NCBI GenBank assembly: GCA_965240325.2
Contig: OZ251240.1
Coordinates: 992,001 to 1,056,000 of the forward strand
Length of the DNA stretch: 64,000 nt
From: Rebecca billardiae RCC1528
Taxonomy: Eukaryota; Haptophyta
Direction of reading: 5' to 3'
The number at the start of each line of letters is the position of its first letter. Positions within the stretch are counted from its first letter, which is position 1. Of this stretch, positions 32,797 to 44,278 are shown in pieces. The notes under the pieces were generated by a model, which was given only the letters and a program-made list of their open reading frames with translations, was not told the origin of the DNA and did not search any database. The position numbers and the translations under genes are program-made.

Positions 32797-34708
32797 ATGG
32801 CGGCTGACGGCGACGAGGCGACGGCGCGGATGCAGGACGAGATGTTGGCGAGCTTCCAGGCGATCACGGGCGTCGAGGACCAGGCTCTGTGCCGCAACCT
32901 CCTCGAGGCTTACGCGTGGAATGTGGAGGCGGCTGCATCGCATCACTTTGACGAGCCGGGCGGGCTGGCCGCGCAGCAGCCGGCGGGCGGCGAGATGCCG
33001 CCGCTCGCGGGTGGTGGCGTCGCGCCCGCGCCGATGCCTGCACGCCCGCCCGAGAGGCTCGTCGATCCGTTCGCGATGGACGACGGCGCCGACCTGGACG
33101 ACGACGACGACGACGACTACGACCCGATGCGTCGCGCGATCCTGCCCGGCCTGGTGGGCGCAGGCATGGGGCGCCGCGGCTCGCCGCCGCCGGGTGTGCC
33201 GCCACCGCCGGCGCCGGGCTTTCGCCCGCCGCCTGGCATGCCGAGTGAAGAGGATCAGCTGCAGCAGGCCCTCGCCGAGTCCGCCGCGCTCGCGGCGGGC
33301 GGCGGCGGCGACGGCGCAGTGGGTGGCGGCGGCGGCGGCGGTGGTGGCGGCGGCGGCGGCGATGGCGGCGGCGCGACCGAGGCCGACGCGATGGAGCTCG
33401 AGCGCGCGCTGTCGCGCTCGCAGGAGGACTTTGCGCTCGAGGAGGAGCGCCTCCTCGCGCGCGCGGTCGCGATGAGCACCGGTGCGGCCGCGACGGGCAG
33501 TGGCACCGAGCAGGACCCGCTCGATCTGGACGAGGCGTACGACCCTGCGCTGCGTGCGGCGCTGGAGGCGTCCGCTCGGGTGCGCGCGCTGCCGCGCCGG
33601 GGCGGGCGTGGGCAGGCGGGCGGGCGCTCCGTGGCGGAGAGCCTTCTGCTCGGCGCGCCGGGCTGCTGGCGGGCGGAGGGCGCGCGCGCGCGTGTGCGGA
33701 CGCCCTGGGGCGCTCGTCTCAGCCGCGCGTGCGCCTCGCCCACGCGCGTGACGCGCCGCCGACGCGATCGCCGCCACGCGCGCGCAGGCGACCGAGGCCG
33801 GCGAGGAGGTGCCGTCAGACGAGGCGGTCGGCTCGATGCCTTTCAAAGAGCTGCGCGCGCTTGTCAGCCGCGCGGGCCTCTCAGCTGAGGGCGTCGTCGA
33901 GGCGGCCGAGCTGCGCCAGCTGGCGCGCGACGCGGCGGCCATCTTGCGAGCGCGCGGCGGCGGCAGCGGCGCGCACGCTGCCGAGCGGAACGGCGGCGCG
34001 GGCGCGCAGCCGCGGGCGGATGACGCGAGCTACACTGCGCGCGCGCGCGCGGCCCTCGACGCAGAGCTTGCCGCGCACGCGGCCGCGGTGGCGGAGGCAC
34101 ACGCTGCGCTCGCGGACGGCGACGCCGGCGGCTACGCCAACGGCGGCTTCGGCGGCGGCGGCGCCGACGGCTCGTACCACGGGCGGGTGCGCCGCGCGCC
34201 GATCCCGACCGAGCGCGACCTGCTTCGGCAGGAGCAGGATCGGGAGTACCAGGAGTCACTCGCGCTCGATCGGGCGCGCGAGGAGTCAGCCGCGGAGGCC
34301 GCGAGCCGTGAGGCGGCCGAGGCGGCGCAGCTCGCAGCTGCCGAGGCGGAGAGCGAGGCGCAGCGCGCGCGCGCGGCCGAGCAGGCCGCCGCCGAGCTCT
34401 CGGCGCGGCGCGCTGCGCTGCCACCTGAGCCCGCGGCGGGCGCGCCGGCGACTGTGCAAGTGCTCGCTCGCATGCCGGACGGGGGGCGGCAGACCCGACG
34501 CTTTGCGCACACCCACCGCGTGAGCCACCTGTACGACTGGGTCACGGTGCTGTGGGCGGACGCGTCGGGCCCGGAGACGGTGCCTCCGTTCGTGCTCGTG
34601 TCCAACATGCCGCGCAAAGAGCACACCGAGCGCGCGCTCAGCCTCGCGGACGCCGGGCTCGGCGAGCGTCAGTGCGCGCTGTTTGTCGAGCCGCGCGAAG
34701 CGTCGTGA
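32797..34708 (+). CDS. UBA-like/UBX-domain protein (Cdc48/p97 cofactor type)
   Basis: Exons 32797..33579 and 33788..34708 give 567 residues. The N-terminus 'MLASFQAITGVEDQALCRNL' to 'WNVEAAASHHF' is a UBA-like ubiquitin-binding helix bundle. The middle has Gly-rich linkers, an Asp run and ubiquitin-interacting-type helices ('LQQALAESAALA', 'ELERALSRSQEDFALEEERL'). The coiled region 'REYQESLALDRAREESA' and the C-terminal beta-grasp domain 'VQVLARMPDGGRQTRRF' to 'ERQCALFVEP' are as in UBXD7/UBXD8/FAF1-type proteins. Such proteins deliver ubiquitylated substrates to the AAA ATPase Cdc48/p97. No transmembrane hairpin as in UBXD8 is evident, and no thioredoxin-like UAS domain is clear. Confidence 0.87.
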
Positions 34709-35175
34709 GCGGGCGCGGGCGTCGGAGGCGCCGGCGCACCGAGTGGGTCAACGGCTCTCGGTGGGATCGCTGACGCTGGTCTTCCGTCTTGCCAGGCCGC
34801 AGCGCCGAGGCCGCTGCGAAGTGCGAGCACGCCTGGCGCCGGCGGCCGTGGCCGCTTGGCGCTTGCTGGCGAGTACTCGACCCGCGACCCTGGTCCGTCG
34901 TCGTCACGTCCCACTTCGTCCCGCCTGAGGCTGAGGTCGCTGACGAGACACGAGTGTCAGTGCCAAGACTGTGAGTAGTGACGGCGCTGCGACGGCTCCA
35001 GTGACTTACGAGCAACGCAAGTTAAGATCAGGACTCGGAACGCATGCCACAGTCTTGAGCCAGCAGACTGCGGGCATCGTCCGGGGCTTGCCTGAGTTGT
35101 GACCACTCGAGTCTCGATCGGACTCGTCAGGCGTCAATCTAAAATCCCTTTCTCCGGGACTCCGGGAGTCGGGAT
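34709..35175. other. Intergenic stretch, no gene
   Basis: 467 bp between the UBX stop and the Timeless start, both plus strand. It presumably holds the Timeless promoter. No motif is recognised. Confidence 0.5.
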
Positions 35176-38142
35176 ATGCACAACAGCTCCGGACCCAGTG
35201 CGAAAATGTCAAAAAATGACCGTTGGCGTGCCATCGCGGCTCGCGAGGCCTCGCTCACAACTCGAGCTGGCGGGCGGGTGGGCGACATGGCCCTCGCGGC
35301 GGCGCTCGATGTCGAGGACCTGATGGCGTGCGTGAACGGGCTGGGCTCGACGCAGGAGATCGAGGCGCTTGCCATCTACTACCCGGGTGAGGAGTGCATG
35401 GCGTGCCTGCAGGACCTGCAGCGCTACTTGCGGCGCGATAACCCGAAGGAGATGGCGGCGCACAAGCAGCTCGCCGAGTGGGCGGTGACCAAGGTGCACC
35501 TGCTGCCGATGCTCCTCTCGCAGCGCGGCGAGCCGAAGATCGTGTTCAACCTGCTCAAGCTCCTCGTCAAGCTCACCATGCCCGTCAACCCCGAGCACCC
35601 GGACCCGGCGCTGCAGAGCGCGCTCGACTGCCACCGCGAGGCGTTCACCGCGTGCCCCGAGGCGGTGCGCGCGATCATGGAGCTGCTCGTCGACCCGCTC
35701 AAGCAGAGCGCGACGGGCGGGGAGGAGTCGGACGAGCAGAACGTCTTCATCGAGCTCGTGCTCACGCTCTTCCGCAACCTGCTGCACACGCCGCCGCCGG
35801 ACGCGAGCCCGCCGGACGCGACGGCGGCGCGCGGCTTCCAGAAGACGCTTCAGGCGCACGCGCGGCTGCTGCGCGTGCTCGAGGCGGAGAACGTGCTCGA
35901 CCTGATCCTGTACGTGACGCAGCTGCTCTCCGACGCCTCCGCCACGCGCTCGTGGAACCTGATGCTCCTCGAGGTCGTGTACTGCGTCGTGTCCTGGACG
36001 GAGCCCGCGGACGTCGTGCGCGCCGCGCGCGCGAGCGCGCCCGCGGCGCGCGCCGACGGCGGCAAGGGCGCCGCGTCGGGAAGCAAGGGCGAGGGCGTGC
36101 TGCAGCGGCTGCTCAAGCGCGAGAAGGACCAGCGCGAGGCGGCCATCCTCTCGAGCACCGTGCGCCACGGCAACTTTGGCGGCGCGTACACGTCGCACTC
36201 GACGTTCGGGGCCAAGGCGGTGGTGGGCAAGCTGGCCAGCGACGGCGCCGCGCTTGCAGACGACCACGCGAAGCGGCGGCGCGCGAGCAAGAAGAGCATG
36301 CCGCTGTGCGAGGAGCGCGCGCACGTCGCGGTGGCCGGCAGCACCGCGTCCGCGCTGCTCGCCTTCGCGCGCACCATGCTGCGCGGGCCGCTGTCCTCGC
36401 TGATGGCGACGGTGCGCAAGGACCTCGACGGCGCAGCGTTCGGCTCGGCGCAGTTCAACGCCAAGAACGTGCTGCCGGAGGACCACGTGTACTTCGCGGC
36501 GGTGGCGGCGTGGTTCGGCGAGGTGCACCGGCTGCGCGAGCTCGAGCGGCTGCGCGCCCTGCGCCACAGCCACAGCACGCCGCGCGCGCCTCGCGGCGGC
36601 GCCGACGAGCCGGACTTTGGCTCGGACGAGCTCGGCGCGTGCTTCGACGTCGCGCCGATCTCGGTCACGTGCGACCTGGCGTGCTGGCAGATGGCGCTGC
36701 GGCTGACGCGCTCGCACCTCGAGGCGAAGGAGTGGCTGCGGCTGCAGGTGCTCGTGCGCTACCTCACCCAGCTCGCGCTCACCGTCGACGAGATGGGCGC
36801 GCGCGGCTCGGAGGACGCCAAGCACGTGGCCAACGTTCTTTTTCGAAACGTCTTCTACGAGAACGAGCTGGTCGCTCTGCTCAAGGAGCTGCTCAAGGCG
36901 TACGAGCCGGCGCACATGGGCGCGTCGTACCTGCGCGACGCGATCGAGCTGACGCACGTGGTGCTCCGCCGGCTCGAGCAGTTCGGCGACGAGCAGGGCT
37001 TCTGCGTCCTCGAGAAGCGCAAGCGGCGCGCGCGCAAGAAGCAGCAGCAGCAGCAGCGGCGGGAGGGCGCGGCCGAGGCCGCAGCCGCCGCCGCCGAGGG
37101 CGCGCCCGCAGCGGACGGCGCGATCGACACGACGGCGCTCGGCCTGGGCGAGGATGAGGACGACGAGGAGGCGGACGACGTCGACACCGCCGTGATGACC
37201 GAGGTCCGCCTCGACTTCGACCGCACGGTCAACGAGCTGATGCACAACGCGATCATCTGGCGGTACTGCCTTGCGCTCCGATCGTGGCGGTCCAACCCGG
37301 CGCGCACCAACCATCACGTCTGCCGCTTCCTGCACCGGCTGATCAAGCAGTGCGGGCTCGAGCCGGTGCTGTGGCAGGTGCGCGTGCTCGAGATCGCCGA
37401 CGACGTGCTCAACGACCGCGAGGCGCGCGAGCGCCCCGAGCTCAAGGAGGTGCGCGCGCTGTGCACGCGCGTCGCGGCCGGTTTCGCCGACGCGGCCGCG
37501 CGCTGCCCGCTGCTGTTAGTCGAGGCCCTGTTCTGGAAGAAGCACTCGGAGTGCGCCGAGCTGCGCACGGGGTACGCGGACGCGAAGGCGCGCGCGGCGG
37601 AGCGGCTGCGCATGCCCGAGCCCGCCGCCGACGCCGAGTGGGGTGACGATCTCGGCGGCGCGGACGACGACGACGGCGGCGGCGCGGGCGGCGGCGCGGA
37701 CGACGGTGGCGGTGGCAGCGATGGCGACGACGCCGACGCCGACGCGGACGCCGACGTCGCCGCCGACGCCGACGACGAGCCAGAGGCGCGCGCCGAGGCG
37801 GGCGGCGAGAGCGACGACGACGACGAGGAGAACGGCCTCGTCCGCCGGCGCGCGCGCAAGCCGCCCGCCCACACGCCGCGGCGTGACGAGCACGCGCGCA
37901 AGCCGGCGCGCGGCGCCGCGCACAAGCCCAAGCGCTCTGCAGACCAGCGGGCCTCCGCGCGGCGCGCGGAGTGGAGCGCGGAAGAGGACGCGGTGCTGGA
38001 GGACAACTACGTGCTCTACGCCGAGCTGGAGGAGGTGCATGAGGTGCTCGCGGGGATGCTCGAGGCGCGCACGGCGAAGGAGGTGAAGAAGCGCGTGAAG
38101 AAGCTCAAGCTGCACCGCCGAGGCGGGGCGCGCGCCGGCCTG

Positions 38143-38174
<32 letters not shown>

Positions 38175-38810
38175 TGCGTTGGACGACGACGGCGCCAACG
38201 CGCTCGCCGGCCTGTCCGCGCCGCTCTTCGTGCCCGGCATTGAGGACGAGTCGAGCGACGAGGAGGGGCTTGCGCCACGCGCGATGGCCGCTGATGACGC
38301 CGACGCCGACGCCGATGCCGGCGCTTCGCCACCGGTCGACTCAGCTGCGGAGGAGGATGAGCCCATGCCGTGCGCGCCGGCGCCCGCGCCGAGTGCCGCG
38401 GAGCAGGTGCCGGCGCCGGTGCTGCCGCCGACTCCCGCGGCCGCGCCGCCGGCGCCGCCCGAGCCGGAGGTGGAGGACCTTGACGACGAGGAGGAGGAGG
38501 AAGAGGAGGAGCTCGTGCTCGTCGGCGCGGGCGCCGCCGTGCATGCCATCCCAGACCAAGCTCCAGAGGGCTCGCCCGCCGCCGAGGCGACGACAGCAGC
38601 GGACGCGGTAGCGGCGCCCGCGCTGCGGCGCATTCGGAAGCGCGCGGTTGCGGAGGAGGAGGAGGAGGAGTTGGCGGTGGAGGAGCAGAAGGGCGACGCT
38701 CGTGGCCGTCGGCCGGCCGCCCAGATGGGCGCCGCCGCCACCGACGCGACAGCCGCGGTTGCTCCCGCGCCCCAGCCGCCGCCCAAACGCCCGCGCCGCG
38801 TCGTGGACGA

Positions 38811-38849
<39 letters not shown>

Positions 38850-39303
38850 TGATGGCGCCGCCACAGCGGGCGCGCGCGCTGCCGGGTGCGCGCCGCGCGG
38901 CGCCGCGCGCCGTGTTCGCGCGCACGCGCGAAAACGCGGCTCACCCCGCCTCTCGCGCCCGCGCCACCTGCCTGCGCGGCGCAGGCGCAGCTCGCCCTCG
39001 GAAGATGGCGGCACACGCGAGCGCAGCAGCGTGGCACAGGAGGCGCAGGCCGTGCCGCCCGCAGCCGCGCAGGTGGCTCCACAGAAGCGGGTGCGCGGCG
39101 CGCGCGGCTGCTCGCGCGGCGCCGGGGCGTCCGGTGCCACCGGGCGCGCCTCGGCTGAGAGCGCGCGCGCGCGCGCACGCGCCGCCGCTCCCGCGTGTGC
39201 GCAGAGCACGGTGCCGATCGTGGATGACGACGACGACGACGACGATGACGATGACGACGACGACGCAGAGATGGATGCTCTGCTGGCGGGGCTCAACAAC
39301 TGA
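35176..39303 (+). CDS. Timeless/Tof1/Swi1 replication fork protection protein
   Basis: With Tipin/Csm3, Timeless/Tof1 stabilises stalled forks and couples helicase to polymerase. The N-terminal half is a TIMELESS domain: 'LYLRRD'-like 'LQRYLRRDNPKEMAAHKQLA', 'GEPKIVFNLLKLLVKLTMPV', 'NVFIELVLTLFRNLLHTPP'. A conserved central part follows ('LDFDRTVNELMHNAIIWRYC'). A SANT-like helix 'WSAEEDAVLEDNYVLYAELE' marks the C-terminal region, then acidic runs of Asp/Glu. The frame is open for 1375 codons. Two candidate introns, 38886-38984 and 39091-39204, both divisible by three and stop-free, would reduce it to 1304 residues by removing Arg-rich stretches. Starts at 35176, 35206 and 35287 are all possible; the longest is given. 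Confidence 0.9.
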
Positions 39304-39873
39304 CGAGCTCCGCAAGGTCTCGCCCTGGCCCTGCTGGGCCACGGCTGGGCGCGCTACTGCTGCTGCTGCTGCCGCTGGCCGATGCCTGCCGCACGTGCGT
39401 GGCAGCGGCGGGCGCACCTCGGCGCAGAGCCAAGCCGGGCTGCGCACGCGTCGCACGCGTCGCGCGATGGCCCATCTGCGTCGCGCGCGGTGCGCGACTG
39501 CTGCGCCATAATGCTGCTGGGGCCGCTGCCTGCCCGGCGTGCGTCTCGCGTCGTCGCTCATCGGCATCGCCGTTTGCGCGGCGTGGCGCGGTGACGCGAG
39601 CGCATCATTCTATATATTTATTGCTGGTAACAGTGTCAGCACTAAGCTGATACTCATCCGACGCTGCGCTGCGAGTGAGTGCGATATCGTCGATCGACGA
39701 TAGTTAGATCATCAGCCACGATCGACGAATCACGACGATGATGACAACGTTCACGTTGTAGTCTGAGTCGTCATCGGCTTGTCGATCGCCCTGATGAGTG
39801 ATGGCTGATGGGCTGACGGCCTAGCTGTAATGCGCGGAGCCTGTAGTCTGTAGACAGACTGGGTCTGGTATTA

Positions 39874-39910
<37 letters not shown>

Positions 39911-40227
39911 TATAGACTATAGTAACACTCACTACACTCAGACGACAGAGACCTGCATGTAGAGTGATGTAGTCGGGATCATCATAGGCGGACGACTCAT
40001 ATATATGGCAAGCTAGGCCGGGGGCGGCGGGGGCGGCGGCGGGGTCCTTAGCAGCACGACCCCTCAGCATTGGACGAACTCGAGCGCACAGCCTCGGCGG
40101 GCGTGCATGCTGAAGCAGTGCAGCACAGCGGCGCGCGGTCTGAGTCCGCGACCGGGCGGCCTCGGCCTGCCTACCTCCCCTGGCTGCGGCCGCGCCGGCG
40201 CCGAGCAGCGCGGCCTGCCGCGCGCTC
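39304..40227. other. Convergent spacer with an AT microsatellite
   Basis: Between the ends of Timeless (+) and the hydrolase (-). It carries (AT)n at 39877-39908 and generally lower GC. No gene is recognised; the open frames just past the Timeless stop are short Ala/Arg-rich shadows. Confidence 0.5.
39877..39908. repeat. (AT)n microsatellite
   Basis: About 32 bases of alternating AT in the convergent spacer. Confidence 0.95.
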
Positions 40228-41565
40228 TCAGCGCCCCTCGGCCCGCTCGAGCTGCCCCGCCTCCGCCATCCCGAGCGCCGCGCGCAGGAATCCGTCCCGC
40301 CTCAGCAGCTCGACGTAATGCGCGCACGCCGCTGGGTCATCGCCAAAGAATCCCATGTGCCCGCCAGCAATCTCGACCGAGCGCTGCGCGACGAGCTCGT
40401 CGGCGGCGGCGGCGCCCTTGGGCGCGTACCGCGCGCTCAGGATGCGCCGCGCCGCGTCGGGGTGCATCATCTCGTCGTCGCGCGCGCGGATCACGAAGAC
40501 CTCGCCCTGGATGGAGCGCGCCTTGTGCACATTGTCGAACAGGTCCGTCTTGGCGCAGCCGGCGCCGTCGCCGCCGAGGCCGCGCTTGAAGCACATGCGC
40601 ACGAGCATGAAGGAGGCGGTGCTCGCGAGCGGCGGCGCGATGCACACGCGCGCGGCGGGAACCACGCACGCCCACCGCTTCGCCGTCAGCCACTTGCTCA
40701 CCAGCCCGTCCACCACCTGCTGCGCCATGTTGCGCGTCACCTCCTTGAGCGTGCAGAAGGGCTGGTCGAGCGTCAGGCGCACGCCCGGGTGGTTGAGCGC
40801 GACGGCGGCGCCGACGGCGCCGCCGATCGAGACGCCGTGCACGAGGACGCGCTCGCTGGCGAGGCCGCGCTCGCTCGTCAGGTACGCGAACGCCGCCTCG
40901 CCGTCCAGGTACGCCGTCAGCTCGGTCGGCACCAGCACAGGCGCGGCGTCGGCAGAGGCGGCGGCGCCTGAGCCTGAGTGAGCGCCCGCCGCCGCCGGGC
41001 CGCCGGCCATGAGCGGCGTGGTGACCGAGGGGTTGGCGGTGGGGTTGGGCTCGGCGGCGCTGACGCTCGCGCCGTGCGCCGGCTTCCGCCCCTCGCCGCC
41101 CTTGCCACCGCCGCCGCCCGCCGCCACCTTGGACGCCTTGGCAGCCGCGAGCTGCGCGTGCGGCGGGTTCGCCGGGTCAGGGTACGACCAGAGGTTGACG
41201 AGGAGGACGGGGACGCGGAGGCGGTGGAGGTACCACTCGGCGTACTCGAGCAGGTCGTCGAGCACCATCGCGTTCGCGCCGAGCAGCAGCACGCCCGCGT
41301 CCTCCTGCGACGCCTCCTGCGGCTCCGCCCACACGGCGGTGATCACACGCTGGTCGCGAGTCACCAGCCGCACCTGCACGCCGCGCAGCCGGCGGAGGAC
41401 GCGCTGGCGCTGCACGGCGTGGTGCGGGCGGGTGGTGCCGCCAAGCGGGAAGAAGAACATGTTGCGCAGCTTCGGCCAGTCCTGGCTGATGATGTGCTGC
41501 ACGATGCCCCACACGCCGACGCTCAGCGGAACGCCCACCATGAACGGAATGAGTGGGAGGGGCAT
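40228..41565 (-). CDS. Alpha/beta-hydrolase family protein, membrane-anchored
   Basis: 445 residues in one exon. The start at 41565 gives 'MPLPLIPFMVGVPLSVGVWG', a likely N-terminal membrane anchor; the open frame extends upstream but there it overlaps the promoter of the divergent kinase gene. The serine-hydrolase nucleophile elbow is 'VLVHGVSIGGAVGAAVAL' (G-x-S-x-G). The acid is probably in 'VFVIRARDDEMMHPDAARR' and the catalytic His in 'EIAGGHMGFFGDDPAA'. A Gly/Ala/Pro-rich insert of about 70 residues separates the first strands from the elbow. Substrate is unknown; the layout resembles eukaryotic ABHD-type membrane lipases or acyltransferases. Confidence 0.82.
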   Translation of the reverse strand: MPLPLIPFMVGVPLSVGVWGIVQHIISQDWPKLRNMFFFPLGGTTRPHHAVQRQRVLRRLRGVQVRLVTRDQRVITAVWAEPQEASQEDAGVLLLGANAMVLDDLLEYAEWYLHRLRVPVLLVNLWSYPDPANPPHAQLAAAKASKVAAGGGGGKGGEGRKPAHGASVSAAEPNPTANPSVTTPLMAGGPAAAGAHSGSGAAASADAAPVLVPTELTAYLDGEAAFAYLTSERGLASERVLVHGVSIGGAVGAAVALNHPGVRLTLDQPFCTLKEVTRNMAQQVVDGLVSKWLTAKRWACVVPAARVCIAPPLASTASFMLVRMCFKRGLGGDGAGCAKTDLFDNVHKARSIQGEVFVIRARDDEMMHPDAARRILSARYAPKGAAAADELVAQRSVEIAGGHMGFFGDDPAACAHYVELLRRDGFLRAALGMAEAGQLERAEGR

Positions 41566-41835
41566 GGCGGCGCTGGGCGCCGGCCGCGGCTCTGGCGCGC
41601 GGACGCGGAGGGCCCGGCGCGTGCCCCAGCGGCCAACCGCGTCGACGACGGCGTGCGCTCGGCGATGGACGGCGCGCGCGTGCGTGCGAGCGCCCTGCTT
41701 GGGATCTGGGCGCACGGGGAAGCGGCGGCGGGCGCGCGCTTGCTCCAGCGCCCTCCACCACCGAGTCCGGCGAAGACCGGCAATCCGGCAGGGCGTGAGG
41801 AGCGCGGGCTGCGGTCGATCGCCGACGTCGGCGTG

Positions 41836-43780
41836 ATGGCGCGCGCGTCAATCGCTCTGCTCGCGTGCGCGTGCGCGGCGCTGGGCGGCAACCCGGCCTC
41901 GGCCGCGGGCAGCGGCGCCACCGGCGCCCCGCTGCCACGCGCGGTGACGCTCGTCGCGCCGGACCGCCAGCTGCCGCGCCCGGACTGGCCGGCGCTGCGC
42001 GCGCTCGAGCGCGAGCTCGATCATGAGCTGCGCGACGTGCAGCTCGACTCGTACACGCCGAGCGGGCTGACGTTGGTGCTGCGCGCGATCTCGCTGCTCC
42101 TCATCTTCGCGCCGGTCCTCTTCTTCGCGCCGCTCGCCGCCTTCTCCACGTGGTTCCGCGAGGCGCAGTGGTACGCGCTGCTCGCGCGTACGCTCGGCCG
42201 CGGCGGCATCGCCTTCATCAAGTGGGCGCAGTGGGCGTCGACGCGGACGGACATGCTGCCCGAGGCGCTGTGCCGCGAGCTCGGCGCGCTGCGCTACGGC
42301 GCGCCCACCCACTCGCGCGCGCACACCCGCCGCCTCGTCGAGCGTGCGCTCGGCGCGCCGCTCGCCGACGCGTTTGACCACTTCTGTGTCGACCCGATAG
42401 CGAGCGGCTCGGTGGCGCAGGTGCACGCGGCGGTGCTGCACGGGCTGCGCGTGGCAGTGAAGGTGCGGCACCCGCGCGTCGTCGAGCGCATCGCCACCGA
42501 CTTCATCCTGATGCAGGCCGCGTCCGCGCTGCTCGCGCGCCTCGGCCTTCTCCCCGGGTTCGATTTGGAAGAAACGGTTCGGCAGTTCTCGTCCGTGATT
42601 GGTGCGCAGACGCAGCTGCAGGTCGAGGCGCGCCACCTGCGGCAGTGCCGCGCCAACTTCGCGCGCTGGCGGGACTGCAGCTTCCCGCGCCCGCTGCTCG
42701 CGACGCCGGAGGTGCTCGTCGAGACCTTCGAGGAGGGCTGCCATGTCTCGGACTTCACAGATGTGGGGCACACGGGCGAGACGCAGCAGCCGCCGCAGCA
42801 GCCGCCGCAGCAGCCGCCGCAGCAGCCGCCGCAGCAGCCGCAGCAGCAGCCGGCCGCACCGGCGGCACCGCCGCGCCCGGAGGACTCGACCTCGAGCTCG
42901 CGCGAGCTCGCGCGCGCCTCGGCGCGGCCGCCGCTCACCGTGGCCGACTCGCACTTCATCGTGCGGCGCGGGGAGGATGTTTACCTGAAAATGCTCCTCG
43001 CCGATAATCTGATGCACGCGGATCTGCACCCGGGGAACATCCTGCTCAAGGCGTCGCGCGCGCGCACGCCGGACGGCGGGCCGGCGGGCGCGCCCACGCG
43101 CGCCGCGCCGCCCAAGATCGTGTTTGTCGACCTCGGGTGCGCGCGGCCCTGCGCGCGCGCAGCCGCCCTGCGCGTGCGTGTGCGCGCCCGCGCGATCGCG
43201 CGCCGTCGCGGCTCACGCGCACGCGCCACGCCGCGCCCCTGCGCGCGCCGCCTCGACGCACGCCCTCCGCGCCGGCCGACGCCTCCTCCCTGCCCGGCCG
43301 CACGAGGGCAGCATGGTGGCGGTGCTCAGCCGCGAGGAGCAGACCAATTATCTGGGGCTACTGCACGCGATGGGCGCGGGCGACGGGCGCGCGGCGGCGC
43401 GCTGCGTGCTGCGCTTCGCCTCGGAGCAGCCGCACGCGGACGGTCCGGGCTTCGAGCGCACGATGGCGGCGCTGTTCGACGAGCGCTGCCGGGGGTACGG
43501 CACCGCGGCGGACTTTGGCGCCGTCGTGCGCGGCGTGCTCGCCGCCGTGCGCAAGCACCGCGTCCGCGTCGAGCCCAACTACATGACGCTCATCATCAAC
43601 GCGATGTGCCTAGACGGCATGGCGCGCTCGCTGCAGCCGACATACAACGTGCTGGACGCCGCGCGCCCGCTGCTCAGGCTGCACGAGCGGCTGCCGCGGC
43701 CGCTGTTCGAGCTGCTGCTGCCGCTCGCGCGCGCGGCCAAGGCGCGGCGCGACAGGCGCCACCTGCGCAGCGCGGCGTGA
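41836..43780 (+). CDS. ABC1/ADCK (UbiB) atypical kinase, ADCK2-like
   Basis: Exons 41836..43136 and 43312..43780 give 589 residues. The N-terminus has a signal-like hydrophobic segment and a second hydrophobic stretch 'LLLIFAPVLFFAPLAAF'. The UbiB-family K-x-G-Q-type motif is present as 'FIKWAQWASTRTDMLP', closest in style to ADCK2. The A-rich nucleotide loop is 'ASGSVAQVHAAV', the catalytic motif is 'HADLHPGN', and splicing rebuilds the metal-binding 'FVDLG|MVAVL'. In the K-x-G-Q motif the Gly is an Ala. A (Gln-Gln-Pro-Pro)n insert from CAGCAGCCGCCG repeats (42784-42850) lies mid-kinase. Members act in ubiquinone/lipid homeostasis in mitochondria or plastids; which organelle is not decidable here. 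Confidence 0.9.
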
Positions 43781-44278
43781 TTGATGGCCAGCCGACGACA
43801 GCACGTCGTGGGCGGCGCCGCGGGGCGCTGCGTGGATCGCGGACTGCAGCCACCGCCGCTAACTCCCGCCAATCGGTGCCCGTGCCGTGGCAGACATCGA
43901 GCCCGCCGATTGGCTGCATGCCTTTGTCAGAGACAGAATCTAGCATCAGCGCAGTCTAGCACTCGTACCATCCTCCTCGGAGCCGTCGGAGCCCGCGCGC
44001 GGCGCGGTCGCTACTTGGCTCCCGTCGTCGCGGTAATTATTTGGCAAATAAAATATATTTTTGGCTGTCCTACGGTCCGCCTACCGCTACCGGACCCGGT
44101 CCTAGGCGGTACGCCCGCGGTACGCCGGTACGGCCACGGCCCACGGCCACGGGTGCCGTCCCGTGTCCCGCCCTGTGTCGATTCGAGCACTTGGCAGCAA
44201 GGCCGCATGATATACGCCATATACCTGAGACACTGCCCGCATACACCGCGCCATCCGCAGCGTGGCCCTGCTCGCTAA
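43781..44278. other. Convergent spacer, no gene
   Basis: 498 bp between the ends of the ADCK2-like gene (+) and VPS52 (-). An AT-rich patch containing AATAAAATATA lies near 44046. No gene is recognised. Confidence 0.5.
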
